From: Myxococcota bacterium
GTDB taxonomy: Bacteria; Myxococcota_A; Polyangia; HGW-17; JAJRWW01
Assembly: GCA_024276595.1 (NCBI GenBank)
Contig: JAJRWW010000103.1
Coordinates: 1 to 8,703 of the forward strand
Direction of reading: 5' to 3'
Length of the DNA stretch: 8,703 bases
Under the pieces are notes generated by a model. It had not been told where the DNA came from. It saw nothing but the letters and a program-made list of their open reading frames with translations, and ran no database searches. Positions within the stretch are counted from its first letter, which is position 1; each line of letters begins with the position of its first letter. A program made the translations under genes and the position numbers. This document shows positions 1-6,148 of the stretch, piece by piece.

Positions 1-939
1 AGCCTCGCGGCGGTAGAGGGGCCGGACCCGGCTCAGGGAGCCGACCGGGAGAGGCCACGGGTGGACGGGATCTTCTGGGCCACGGGCTGGGGAGCGCTCA
101 CCGAGACCCACAGGTTCCTGGACCGCCTGGCCGCCTCGGGGGGCGCCTTCAGCAGCCCCATCGACTTCTCCTCCTCGGTGCACAACGCGGTGGCTGGGCA
201 GCTCGCCATTCGCCTGGGCGCCCGGGGCCCCAACGTCACCGCCAGCGGCCGAAGGAGCTCCCTGTGGCAGGCGGCCCTCTCCGCGTCCCTGCTGTCGCGC
301 CCCGGGGCGCATCTGTTGGTCGTGGGTGATGAGCACCACGACATCTTCACACCGCTGCTCCAGGGGGAGCCCGGGGCCGCGGCCGCGGACGGCGCCGCCG
401 CCTTCCTGGTCTCCACCGAGCCCTGGCCAGACCTTCCTGTGGGTGCGCGGCCCTACCTGGCGCCCCTGCTGCCCGCCGTGACCACCTCCCAGGGGTCGGC
501 TCCGGCCGGCTTGGCTCCGGCCAGCTCCCTGGACGAGCTCCTGGGCTCGTTGGGCGGTGTCTCAGGGCTGGGAGAGCGCTTCGCCGCGGTCTGGCTCGGT
601 CAGCTTCCACAGCGGGCTGCGGCGCTCGCAGCAAGGCCCGGGCGGAGCGAGGATGCGCAGCAGGGGGAGATGCCGGAGGTCCCCTGTGGGGACATCCTGG
701 GGGCCGACCTCCCGGTGATCATCTACCGCCCCTCCCTGGGCGACTTTCCCACTGTGACCGGGGTCGCGGCGGTGCTGGCTCTGCGCGCCTCCAGGGAGGG
801 GCTCTGGGAGAAGCTCCCCCAGCAGACCCCCTTGCCCCCTGTGCCCCGGCCCGGGGTCGCCCCGGGGAGGCCCCACCTGGTCGTGGAGCTCGGGGCGGAG
901 GGGGAGGCCTGCACCGCGCTGGAGGTGGGGTGGTCGTGA
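1..939 (+). CDS. Beta-ketoacyl-synthase-like protein, probably non-catalytic (5' end outside window)
   Basis: The reading frame is open from base 1 to TGA at 937-939, so the start probably lies upstream. A GTG at 61 with GGGAGAGG six bases before it is a possible internal or true start, but the text before it also reads like coding sequence. The visible protein resembles the ketoacyl-synt_2 N-terminal family: a G(T)GWGALTET-like segment, then FSSSVHNAVAGQLAIRLGARGPNVT, the usual SVHNA...GPN-T pattern around the nucleophile elbow. Where an active ketosynthase has its cysteine, this protein reads TASGRRSS with no Cys. The C-terminal third keeps a thiolase-like pattern (TVTGVAAVLALRAS, then LVVELGAEGEA), but the two catalytic histidines are not recognisable; the GH of the last motif appears as GD. 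I infer a chain-length-factor-like partner or structural pseudoenzyme for an active ketosynthase encoded elsewhere, possibly upstream. Its stop overlaps the start of the radical SAM gene. The family call is fairly secure; the precise role is not. Confidence 0.75.
   Translation, partial: SLAAVEGPDPAQGADRERPRVDGIFWATGWGALTETHRFLDRLAASGGAFSSPIDFSSSVHNAVAGQLAIRLGARGPNVTASGRRSSLWQAALSASLLSRPGAHLLVVGDEHHDIFTPLLQGEPGAAAADGAAAFLVSTEPWPDLPVGARPYLAPLLPAVTTSQGSAPAGLAPASSLDELLGSLGGVSGLGERFAAVWLGQLPQRAAALAARPGRSEDAQQGEMPEVPCGDILGADLPVIIYRPSLGDFPTVTGVAAVLALRASREGLWEKLPQQTPLPPVPRPGVAPGRPHLVVELGAEGEACTALEVGWS
921..926 (+). promoter_or_regulatory. Shine-Dalgarno sequence deciding the radical SAM start
   Basis: GGAGGT lies inside the 3' end of the ketosynthase-like gene. 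It is nine bases before GTG 936 but only three before GTG 930, so it favours the GTG that overlaps the upstream stop codon. Confidence 0.6.
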
Positions 940-2321
940 GGATACTGCTCGTCTCCGCCAATCGCCTCGCCGAGCCGTACCCGGTGTACCCCATCGGTCT
1001 CGACTACGTGCGCGGCGCGCTGCTCTCCCGTCACCAGGTGGACGTGCTGGACATGGCCGTGGAGCCCCAGGCGACATCCCTCGAGGAGCGGCTGCAGAGC
1101 TTCCAGCCAGAGCTGGTGGGGCTGGCCCTCCGGAACATCGACAACACAGAGGCCGCCGACACGCGCACCTTCATTCGGGAGTACCGCGACCTGGTCCAGC
1201 GCATCCGCGGCGCGAGCGCCGCGCCCCTGGTGCTCGGGGGTGCGGCCTTCACCATCGCGCCGGGGCCAATGATCGAGGCGCTGGGCGCCGAGTACGGAAT
1301 CGTGGGGGAGGGTGAGCGGCTGCTGGACCTGGCGGACGCGCTGTCGGGGGAAGGAGACATCTCCTCGGTGCCCGGCCTGTGGGTCGGGGATGCGGCATCC
1401 GCGGCATCGACCGAAGGGGACCCCGCACGGTGTGCCGCCACCAGCAGCCCAGCGCCCCTCGGGAGATCTCCCCGTCGCGCGCTGCCGGAGCCGGGCCCGC
1501 AGCTCGATCACTACCTGGACCGAAGCGGCATGATGAACCTTCAGACCCAGCGTGGGTGCCCCTTCTCCTGCGTCTACTGCACCTACCCGCAGGTGGAGGG
1601 GGGTCGGCTGCGTCCGATCCCGGCGCAAGAGGTGGCCGAGGACGCCCTTGCGCTCCAGCGGCTGGGCGCCCGGTACCTGTTTGTCACCGACGCCGTCTAC
1701 AACGCTGACGAGGAGCACGGACTGGCCGTCGCCAGCGCCTTTCGCCGGGTGGGCCTGACGATCCCCTGGGGTGCGTACTTCTCCCCTCGCACCACCGATC
1801 CTGCCTACTGGCGGGAGCTGGCGGCCTCTGGGCTGACCCACGTGGAGTTTGGCACCGACTCCCTGGATGACGGGGTGCTCGGCCAGTATCACAAGCCCTT
1901 CAGGCGCCAGGGGGCACAGCGCTCCCACGAGGCGGCCCTGGACGCCGGGCTCTGGGTGGCCCATTTCTTCACCCTCGGCGGCCCAGGGGAGACCCCCGAG
2001 ACCGTGCAGAGCACCTTCGAGGCCGCGCGCTCCCTGCGCAGGTGCGTGTGCTTCTTCTTCGTGGGGGTCAGGGTCTACCCGGGGACTCCCCTGGCCGAGG
2101 ATCTGCCAGGAGAGGGGGCCCTCCCCGAGGGGGGTCTGACTCCGGTGTTCTTCGAGCCCCCGGGCTGGTCCCTTGCGGAGCTACAGGAGGTCGCGGACCA
2201 GGTGATCCGCCCGGAGCCGGGCTGGTTCCTGGGCTCGGGAGGGCCTCGCATGGCCCGGGCCATCAGCCGGCTCCACCGCATGGGGCACACGGGCCCCCTG
2301 TGGGAGAGGCTGGTCCGGTGA
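936..2321 (+). CDS. B12-binding-type radical SAM enzyme, lipid/polyketide cluster type
   Basis: This 461-residue protein starts at GTG 936, which overlaps the previous stop as GTGA; GTG 930 would add two residues. Residues 1 to about 140 look like a cobalamin-binding Rossmann domain (RILLVSANR, LDYVRGALL, LVGLALRNID, APLVLGGAAFT, YGIVGEGERLL). A low-complexity linker follows to about residue 190. The radical SAM barrel begins with GCPFSCVYC, whose C208, C212 and C215 form the CxxxCxxC site for the [4Fe-4S] cluster. Later come FGTDSLDDGVL, where the family often has G-x-(E/D)-S, and LGGPGET (347-353). The family splits S-adenosylmethionine to make a 5'-deoxyadenosyl radical, and B12 members often methylate or rearrange unactivated carbons. 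By layout and C-terminal tail I would place it near the lipid-biosynthesis B12/radical SAM proteins discussed for ladderane clusters, but that is recollection. The classical DxHxxG B12 motif is not evident, so cobalamin binding is uncertain. Its stop overlaps the next start. Substrate unknown. Confidence 0.88.
   Translation: MRILLVSANRLAEPYPVYPIGLDYVRGALLSRHQVDVLDMAVEPQATSLEERLQSFQPELVGLALRNIDNTEAADTRTFIREYRDLVQRIRGASAAPLVLGGAAFTIAPGPMIEALGAEYGIVGEGERLLDLADALSGEGDISSVPGLWVGDAASAASTEGDPARCAATSSPAPLGRSPRRALPEPGPQLDHYLDRSGMMNLQTQRGCPFSCVYCTYPQVEGGRLRPIPAQEVAEDALALQRLGARYLFVTDAVYNADEEHGLAVASAFRRVGLTIPWGAYFSPRTTDPAYWRELAASGLTHVEFGTDSLDDGVLGQYHKPFRRQGAQRSHEAALDAGLWVAHFFTLGGPGETPETVQSTFEAARSLRRCVCFFFVGVRVYPGTPLAEDLPGEGALPEGGLTPVFFEPPGWSLAELQEVADQVIRPEPGWFLGSGGPRMARAISRLHRMGHTGPLWERLVR
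2302..2309 (+). promoter_or_regulatory. Shine-Dalgarno sequence for the deacetylase-methyltransferase gene
   Basis: GGGAGAGG sits inside the end of the radical SAM gene, eight bases before GTG 2318. It supports that GTG rather than the far upstream ATG at 2042, which would place about 90 Gly/Pro/Arg-rich residues out of frame over the radical SAM gene. Confidence 0.5.
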
Positions 2322-3880
2322 GCGGCCGCAAGTCCTTCTCGCCAGCTCTGCTGGCGGTGTCGGACCTGGTGGGCCTGGGGTCCTTGCAGCTCGCGCTCCT
2401 GCTGGCCCTCATCGACTATCGACTGGCGGCTGCTCCCCTGTCCATCTACCTGGGCGTTACCTTCGCGGCCCCCTTCTTTCCGCGGCTGGGCTACTTCCTC
2501 CCTGTGATTGCTCGGGGAGAGAGGGATGGGCGGCGGGTGGCGCTCACCTTCGACGATGGCCCCCATCCGGAGACGACCCCTCGGCTCCTGGAGCTGTTGG
2601 AGACCCACGGTGTGCACGCCACGTTCTTTGTGGTGGGGCAAAGGTGCGAGGCGCACCCGGAGCTTCTGGAGGCGATCCTCGCGGCCGGCCACGAGGTGGG
2701 GAACCACACCCACACCCACGACGTGGCCCTGGCGCTCAGATCCTCCGCGCGGCTGCGCGAGGAGGTGAGGCTGTGCCAGGAGGTGCTGGTGTCCAAGGGA
2801 GTGCGGCCGCTGATCTTTCGGCCGCCCGTGGGGATAACGAACCCGAGGCTGCGATCCGTCTTGCAGGAGGAGGGCCTCGTGTGCGTGACCTGGAGCCGGC
2901 GCGCCAGGGACCGCGGAAACCGGCGGGTGGATGGTCTGGCGCGACGGTTGCTTTCGGGCCTCCCAGGGCGAGGCGGCGCTGGCGGCGTTGGCGGCACTGA
3001 CGGTGCTGGCGGTGAGATCCTGCTTTTGCACGACCGGCCGCCCGTGGGCGGAGTGGACCCCTGGCTACGGGAGGTGGACGCTCTGCTTTCGGGCCTGGCG
3101 TCCAGGAAGCTCCAGGCGGTGGGCCTTTCGGAGCTGCTGGGGTTTTCGGTGAACGAGCCGGTGGCGAGCCCTGCGGGCCAGCGTCAGCCCGGGGGCCAAG
3201 ATGACGTGCCACCTCCCAGCCCGGTGCGGCTCTTTTACGACCGGCTGGCGTCGGCCTACGATGCCGAGCAGAAGAGCCCCTCCATGGCCGGGCTGCGGCG
3301 GGCGGAGCGCAGGCGGATCCTGGACACCATCGGCGCCTGGGAAGGGCTCGGCGCGGTGCTGGAGATCGGCGCCGGCAGCGGCCGCTTCACCCTGGAGCTG
3401 GCCCGGAGGGCAGAGAGAGTCCTGGCCGTGGATGTCTCGCCGAGGATGCTCTCGCTGCTGGAAGAAAAGGCGCGAGGGGAAGACCTGCCCAACATCCAGA
3501 CCCGGGTGGGGGACATTGTCGACCTGGAGCTTCGGGGCCCTTTCTCGCACATCTGTGCCTTCTCGTCTCTTGAGTACGTGGCCGACCTTGGGGGGCTCCT
3601 TTCGCTGCTCATGGACCTGCTCGAGCCAGAGGGCACCCTCTACTTCACCACCGCCAGGCGATCTTTTCTGCGGCTCTTTGCCCAGGTGGGCAATGGCCTG
3701 CGACAGGGCGTGTGGCTACACGCCCGTACTGCCCGCGGGCTTCGGCGTGACCTGCGTCGAGCCGGCTACAGGGGCATCAGGCTCAGCTCCTTCGGGCTGC
3801 CCTATCCGGGCGGGGCCATGCTGTTGGAGGGGATCGCCAGGCGCCCAGCCGGGCGACCCGGAGAGGAAGCGGCAGGTTGA
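2318..3880 (+). CDS. Fusion of NodB-type polysaccharide deacetylase and SAM-dependent methyltransferase
   Basis: This 520-residue protein starts at GTG 2318, overlapping the radical SAM stop as GTGA. Residues about 8-60 hold one or two hydrophobic segments that probably anchor it in the inner membrane. A NodB-homology deacetylase domain follows: TFDDGPHP (D79, D80), metal-binding HTHTH (H130, H134), RPPVGITNP (R168-G172), VTWSRRARD (W192, D198) and ILLLHD (H238). The family removes acetyl groups from carbohydrates using a divalent metal, and all main motifs are present, so activity is plausible. The RPPxGxTNP form recalls a deacetylase-like subfamily I associate with polyene-type lipid clusters, so the substrate need not be a polysaccharide. 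After a Pro/Gln-rich linker (about 280-305), residues 306-500 form a class I methyltransferase with motif I LEIGAGSG (348-355), acidic D372 in VLAVDVS, and a LEPEGTLYF-like strand. No frameshift or good internal start splits the domains, so I read one fused polypeptide. An in-frame nine-base repeat adds Gly-rich residues 219-233. Confidence 0.87.
   Translation: MSGRKSFSPALLAVSDLVGLGSLQLALLLALIDYRLAAAPLSIYLGVTFAAPFFPRLGYFLPVIARGERDGRRVALTFDDGPHPETTPRLLELLETHGVHATFFVVGQRCEAHPELLEAILAAGHEVGNHTHTHDVALALRSSARLREEVRLCQEVLVSKGVRPLIFRPPVGITNPRLRSVLQEEGLVCVTWSRRARDRGNRRVDGLARRLLSGLPGRGGAGGVGGTDGAGGEILLLHDRPPVGGVDPWLREVDALLSGLASRKLQAVGLSELLGFSVNEPVASPAGQRQPGGQDDVPPPSPVRLFYDRLASAYDAEQKSPSMAGLRRAERRRILDTIGAWEGLGAVLEIGAGSGRFTLELARRAERVLAVDVSPRMLSLLEEKARGEDLPNIQTRVGDIVDLELRGPFSHICAFSSLEYVADLGGLLSLLMDLLEPEGTLYFTTARRSFLRLFAQVGNGLRQGVWLHARTARGLRRDLRRAGYRGIRLSSFGLPYPGGAMLLEGIARRPAGRPGEEAAG
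2972..3016 (+). repeat. In-frame 9-bp minisatellite, five units, in the deacetylase domain
   Basis: Five nine-base units follow each other: GGCGGCGCT, GGCGGCGTT, GGCGGCACT, GACGGTGCT and GGCGGTGAG. They are in phase with the gene and encode GGA-GGV-GGT-DGA-GGE (residues 219-233), directly before the conserved ILLLHD strand. Unit length preserves the frame, as expected of slippage-born expansion of a surface loop. Confidence 0.75.
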
Positions 3881-3902
3881 AGGGGGTGTCGAAGCACGCG
3901 AC

Positions 3903-3969
3903 GAGATCACGCGGCGAGCGAGATCACGCGGCGAGCGAGATCACGCGGCGAGCGAGATCACGCGACGGG
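3903..3969. repeat. 17-bp tandem repeat, three exact copies and a fourth degenerate one
   Basis: The unit GAGATCACGCGGCGAGC occurs exactly at 3903-3919, 3920-3936 and 3937-3953. A fourth copy, starting at 3954, diverges at its end (GAGATCACGCGACGGG). Each unit contains one GATC and a CGCG. Seventeen is not a multiple of three, which argues against a coding role. It ends about 95 bases before the carbonic anhydrase ATG and just before the AT-rich promoter-like patch, so an operator array is possible, as is a neutral slippage repeat. Confidence 0.93.
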
Positions 3970-3977
3970 ATGGGGGG

Positions 3978-3998
3978 TTGCATGTTATCTTGTATGCT
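3978..3998 (+). promoter_or_regulatory. Possible promoter region for carbonic anhydrase
   Basis: This is a conspicuously AT-rich patch in GC-rich surroundings, containing TTGCAT (3978-3983), TTATCTT (3985-3991) and TATGCT (3993-3998). TATGCT is a fair -10 hexamer with TG immediately before it. TTGCAT is too close to TATGCT (nine bases) to be its -35 partner, and no good -35 lies at the usual distance, so the call rests mainly on base composition and position. Confidence 0.28.
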
Positions 3999-4062
3999 TT
4001 GGAGCACGGCTGGTGCGCTGGCGCGGCGTCCAGCGGACCGGCTCGTGAGAAAGGGAACCAAC

Positions 4063-4677
4063 ATGCGACCCAGGGAGGCCCTCGAGAGGCTCATGCAGGG
4101 AAACTCCAGGTACGTGGAGGGCAACCTCACCCACCGAGATCGGGTGCACGCCGGGCGTCGGGCAGAGCTGGCGGCGGGGCAGGCTCCCTTTGCCACCGTC
4201 CTGGGCTGTGCAGACTCTCGCACCTCCCCGGCCCATATCTTCGACGCCGGCCTTGGGGAGCTGTTTGTCTGTCGCAACGCGGGCAACCTGGTAGACGAGG
4301 TGACCCTGGGGTCCATCGAGTACGCCGCGTCTCACACCGGGTGCACCCTGCTCATGGTCATGGGGCACAACCGGTGCGGGGCTGCTGGAGCCGCGGTGGC
4401 TGCGGCCAGGGATCCTGGAGCCTTCGAGTCGCACAACATCGACGACATCGTCCGGAGGATGCTCCCGGCGGTGCTGGCCACGCGGCGGGAGGGGGCTGGC
4501 GACCCGGAGTGGATCGACGCCACGGCCCGGCAGAACGTGCTCCTCGTGGCCCGCCAGGTGGTGCAGAGGAGCAGCCTTCTGCAGGACATGGTGGAGGCGG
4601 GCGACTTCATGATCGCCAGTGGCTTCTACGACCTCGAGACGGGTAGGGTGGAGTTGCTGGCGTCGGATCCCCCATGA
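4063..4677 (+). CDS. Beta-class carbonic anhydrase
   Basis: This 204-residue protein is full length for a bacterial beta-carbonic anhydrase, the zinc enzyme that interconverts CO2 and bicarbonate, normally in the cytoplasm. The signature CADSRTSPAHIF gives zinc ligand C49 and the catalytic Asp/Arg pair D51 and R53. GHNRCGA gives the remaining zinc ligands H102 and C105. The N-terminal ALERLMQGNSRYVEGN segment is typical of the family, which supports ATG 4063; AAGGGA about six bases before it is a modest ribosome site. In-frame alternatives exist upstream (GTG 4045, ATG 3970), but they would add unconserved residues read through the region next to the tandem repeat. The stop overlaps a potential ATG of the next gene as ATGA, so the two are likely co-transcribed. 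Likely roles are bicarbonate supply for carboxylases or pH control; the sequence does not distinguish them. Confidence 0.94.
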   Translation: MRPREALERLMQGNSRYVEGNLTHRDRVHAGRRAELAAGQAPFATVLGCADSRTSPAHIFDAGLGELFVCRNAGNLVDEVTLGSIEYAASHTGCTLLMVMGHNRCGAAGAAVAAARDPGAFESHNIDDIVRRMLPAVLATRREGAGDPEWIDATARQNVLLVARQVVQRSSLLQDMVEAGDFMIASGFYDLETGRVELLASDPP

Positions 4678-4678
4678 C

Positions 4679-4683
4679 GAGGA
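4679..4683 (+). promoter_or_regulatory. Shine-Dalgarno sequence favouring the second ATG of the outer-membrane protein
   Basis: GAGGA ends five bases before ATG 4689. The earlier in-frame ATG at 4674, which overlaps the carbonic anhydrase stop, has no comparable sequence at a suitable distance. Confidence 0.4.
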
Positions 4684-4688
4684 CGATC

Positions 4689-6095
4689 ATGCCCAGCCGC
4701 GCAGCTCCCGTGTCACACGCATGGCCCCGCCCGCCGGCTCCTGGCCGTTCGCTGCTGGCCGTGGCGCTGCTGTTGCTTGCCTCTGGCGGCTCGGCCGCGG
4801 CGAGGCAGGCAGCCTACTTTGGGGACGCCGCCGCCATGACCGGCGGGTCTGGGATGGCCCTCTACAGGGGCGGGGGCGCCGCCTGGTACAACCCCGCAGG
4901 CCTGGTGGGCAACCGCCGAGGGCAGGTGGACCTCTCCGCGAGCGTGTTCGTCCTTCGGGTCCGGAGCTCCTCCGGGCTGCTGGAGACGCTGGCGCCTGGC
5001 CAGGTGCACCGGGCCGACCTGGCCCACGTGTCCCTGGACACCATCCCCTCTGCCCTGGTCTACAAGCGCAGGCTGAGCGACCGGGTCCACGCGGCCGTGG
5101 CCGTGCTGGTCACGGATCAGAGCTCCTTTCAGATGCGGGACGTGTTCGAGATCACGGAGCCGGGCGGCGGCATTCTCTCGCGCTACTACCAGGACACCAC
5201 CATCAGCAGCAAGCGGGAGACCTACCACGTGGGAGGCGTCATAAGCTGGGCGGTCACCCCGCGCTTTCGGCTGGGCTGGGGCCTCTTCTGCGTCTACTCC
5301 AGGTTTGCCTACAGGTTTCGAGATCTCACCGCCTCGCACGTGGAGGATCAGGGCACCCAGGAGCTGCAGGACCCGTGGATGTACGCCTTCGACGTCAGCG
5401 CGGACTCCACCTTCTGGGCGCTGAGGCTCACCATGGGGATGCAGTGGGAGCTCGCCAGGGGCTTCTTCGTCGGGCTCACCATGCGCAGCCCGACCATCAA
5501 GCTTCACGACCGCAACCGGGTGGACGTGCTCTTTTCCATGGTGGACTCCGGTGCCCCGGCGGGGGAGTTGGCCGGCTTCTTCAAGAAGCTGGAGAGCAGG
5601 GACGCCGTGCTGGGCTTTACCACTCCAATGGAGCTGGTGCTGGGGCTCGCCTACAGGGGCAGGCGCTTTTTCGTGGGGCTCGAGGGGGAGCTCCTGCTGC
5701 CCTTTTACCATGTACTCCAGTACGTGGGAGACACACCCCCGCAGTGGAACCTGCGCCTGGGCGGGCGCGTGTTCTTGACCAAGAAGGTGGCCCTTGGGCT
5801 GGGGATCTTCACCGAGCGCAGCTTCGACAAGGAGCTGCTCTACGTGGGTGATCAGCGCCTGGACTTCTACGGCGTAACCCTGGGGTTGAAGCTGCGCAAG
5901 GCCTACTCGGTGCGTGGCAACAAGCGCGCGGACGCCATGGTCTTCACCACCACCCTTGCGGTGCGCTACGGCTACGGCGTGGGAACCACCATGGGTTACG
6001 TCAACGACCTGGTGGGTGACACCAGCGGTGAGGTGGAGCGCAGCTACAATGTCCACGAGGTCTCCCTCTACCTGGGCTCGTCGCTCTACTTCTGA
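4689..6095 (+). CDS. Putative outer-membrane beta-barrel protein, FadL/OmpP1-like
   Basis: This is a 468-residue protein if started at ATG 4689, chosen for its GAGGA; ATG 4674 would add five residues and overlap the previous stop. It has a Sec signal peptide: Arg-containing N-region, hydrophobic SLLAVALLLLASGG (21-34), and probable cleavage after SAAA (A38). The mature start, with GDAAAMTGGSGMALYRGGGAAWYNPAGL, matches the pattern near the N-terminus of FadL/OmpP1/TodX transporters, where a glycine- and alanine-rich stretch leads into a W/F-x-NPAG motif. The rest has repeated alternating polar/nonpolar strands rich in Tyr, Phe and Gly (for example RLGWGLFCVYSRFAYRF and FFVGLEGELLLPFYHVL). It ends in Phe after LYLGSSLYF, the usual C-terminal beta-signal for barrel assembly. 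The family moves long-chain fatty acids or other hydrophobic compounds across the outer membrane, but here the cargo is unknown. The length fits the family. A generic barrel is the main alternative. Confidence 0.78.
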   Translation: MPSRAAPVSHAWPRPPAPGRSLLAVALLLLASGGSAAARQAAYFGDAAAMTGGSGMALYRGGGAAWYNPAGLVGNRRGQVDLSASVFVLRVRSSSGLLETLAPGQVHRADLAHVSLDTIPSALVYKRRLSDRVHAAVAVLVTDQSSFQMRDVFEITEPGGGILSRYYQDTTISSKRETYHVGGVISWAVTPRFRLGWGLFCVYSRFAYRFRDLTASHVEDQGTQELQDPWMYAFDVSADSTFWALRLTMGMQWELARGFFVGLTMRSPTIKLHDRNRVDVLFSMVDSGAPAGELAGFFKKLESRDAVLGFTTPMELVLGLAYRGRRFFVGLEGELLLPFYHVLQYVGDTPPQWNLRLGGRVFLTKKVALGLGIFTERSFDKELLYVGDQRLDFYGVTLGLKLRKAYSVRGNKRADAMVFTTTLAVRYGYGVGTTMGYVNDLVGDTSGEVERSYNVHEVSLYLGSSLYF

Positions 6096-6137
6096 CCTCA
6101 TCGCCCAGCTCGGGCATCGAGGTTGCGGGGTGGGGGT

Positions 6138-6142
6138 GGAGG
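6138..6142 (+). promoter_or_regulatory. Shine-Dalgarno sequence for the histidine kinase
   Basis: GGAGG is followed six bases later by TTG 6149 and eighteen bases later by ATG 6161. The spacing favours the TTG start despite its rarer codon. The 53-base gap before the gene otherwise holds no clear promoter or terminator. Confidence 0.4.
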
Positions 6143-6148
6143 GGGCTA

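Larger units (their letters stand above)
3881..4062. other. Intergenic region between the lipid-type operon and the carbonic anhydrase gene
   Basis: This 182-base gap is the longest non-coding stretch in the window. It contains a 17-bp tandem repeat, a short AT-rich patch and the leader of the carbonic anhydrase gene. The carbonic anhydrase frame stays open through it, but translating the repeat gives a changing, low-quality sequence, so I read it as non-coding. I see no clear rho-independent terminator for the upstream operon. Confidence 0.7.

Noticed and set aside
723..1964. Minus-strand open frame opposite the radical SAM gene
   Set aside because: It crosses the junction of two well-supported + strand genes and gives an Arg/Gly/Pro-rich sequence without recognisable motifs.
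2042..2317. N-terminal extension of the deacetylase gene back to ATG 2042
   Set aside because: The added residues are Gly/Pro/Arg-rich and overlap the radical SAM gene; GTG 2318 has a Shine-Dalgarno sequence and a GTGA overlap.
3842..3855. Small hairpin CGCCC-AGCC-GGGCG near the end of the methyltransferase gene, as a terminator
   Set aside because: It has a five-base stem inside the coding sequence and no following T tract; such hairpins are common by chance in GC-rich DNA.
3877..4062. N-terminal extension of the carbonic anhydrase through the repeat region
   Set aside because: A 17-base unit shifts frame with each copy and the added residues are not family-like; the normal family N-terminus begins at ATG 4063.
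3201..4646. Plus-strand open frame running through the methyltransferase end, the tandem repeat and the carbonic anhydrase
   Set aside because: It is out of frame with both well-supported genes and its translation is low-complexity and Arg/Ser/Gly-rich.
4713..6101. Long minus-strand open frame (462 codons) opposite the outer-membrane protein gene
   Set aside because: It is a mirror of GC-rich codon structure; its translation shows no domain, while the + strand has a signal peptide, NPAG motif and barrel C-terminus.
6096..6148. Possible promoter or terminator between the outer-membrane protein and the kinase
   Set aside because: Only a four-base GCCC/GGGC stem and a Shine-Dalgarno sequence are visible; no -35/-10 pair or T tract.
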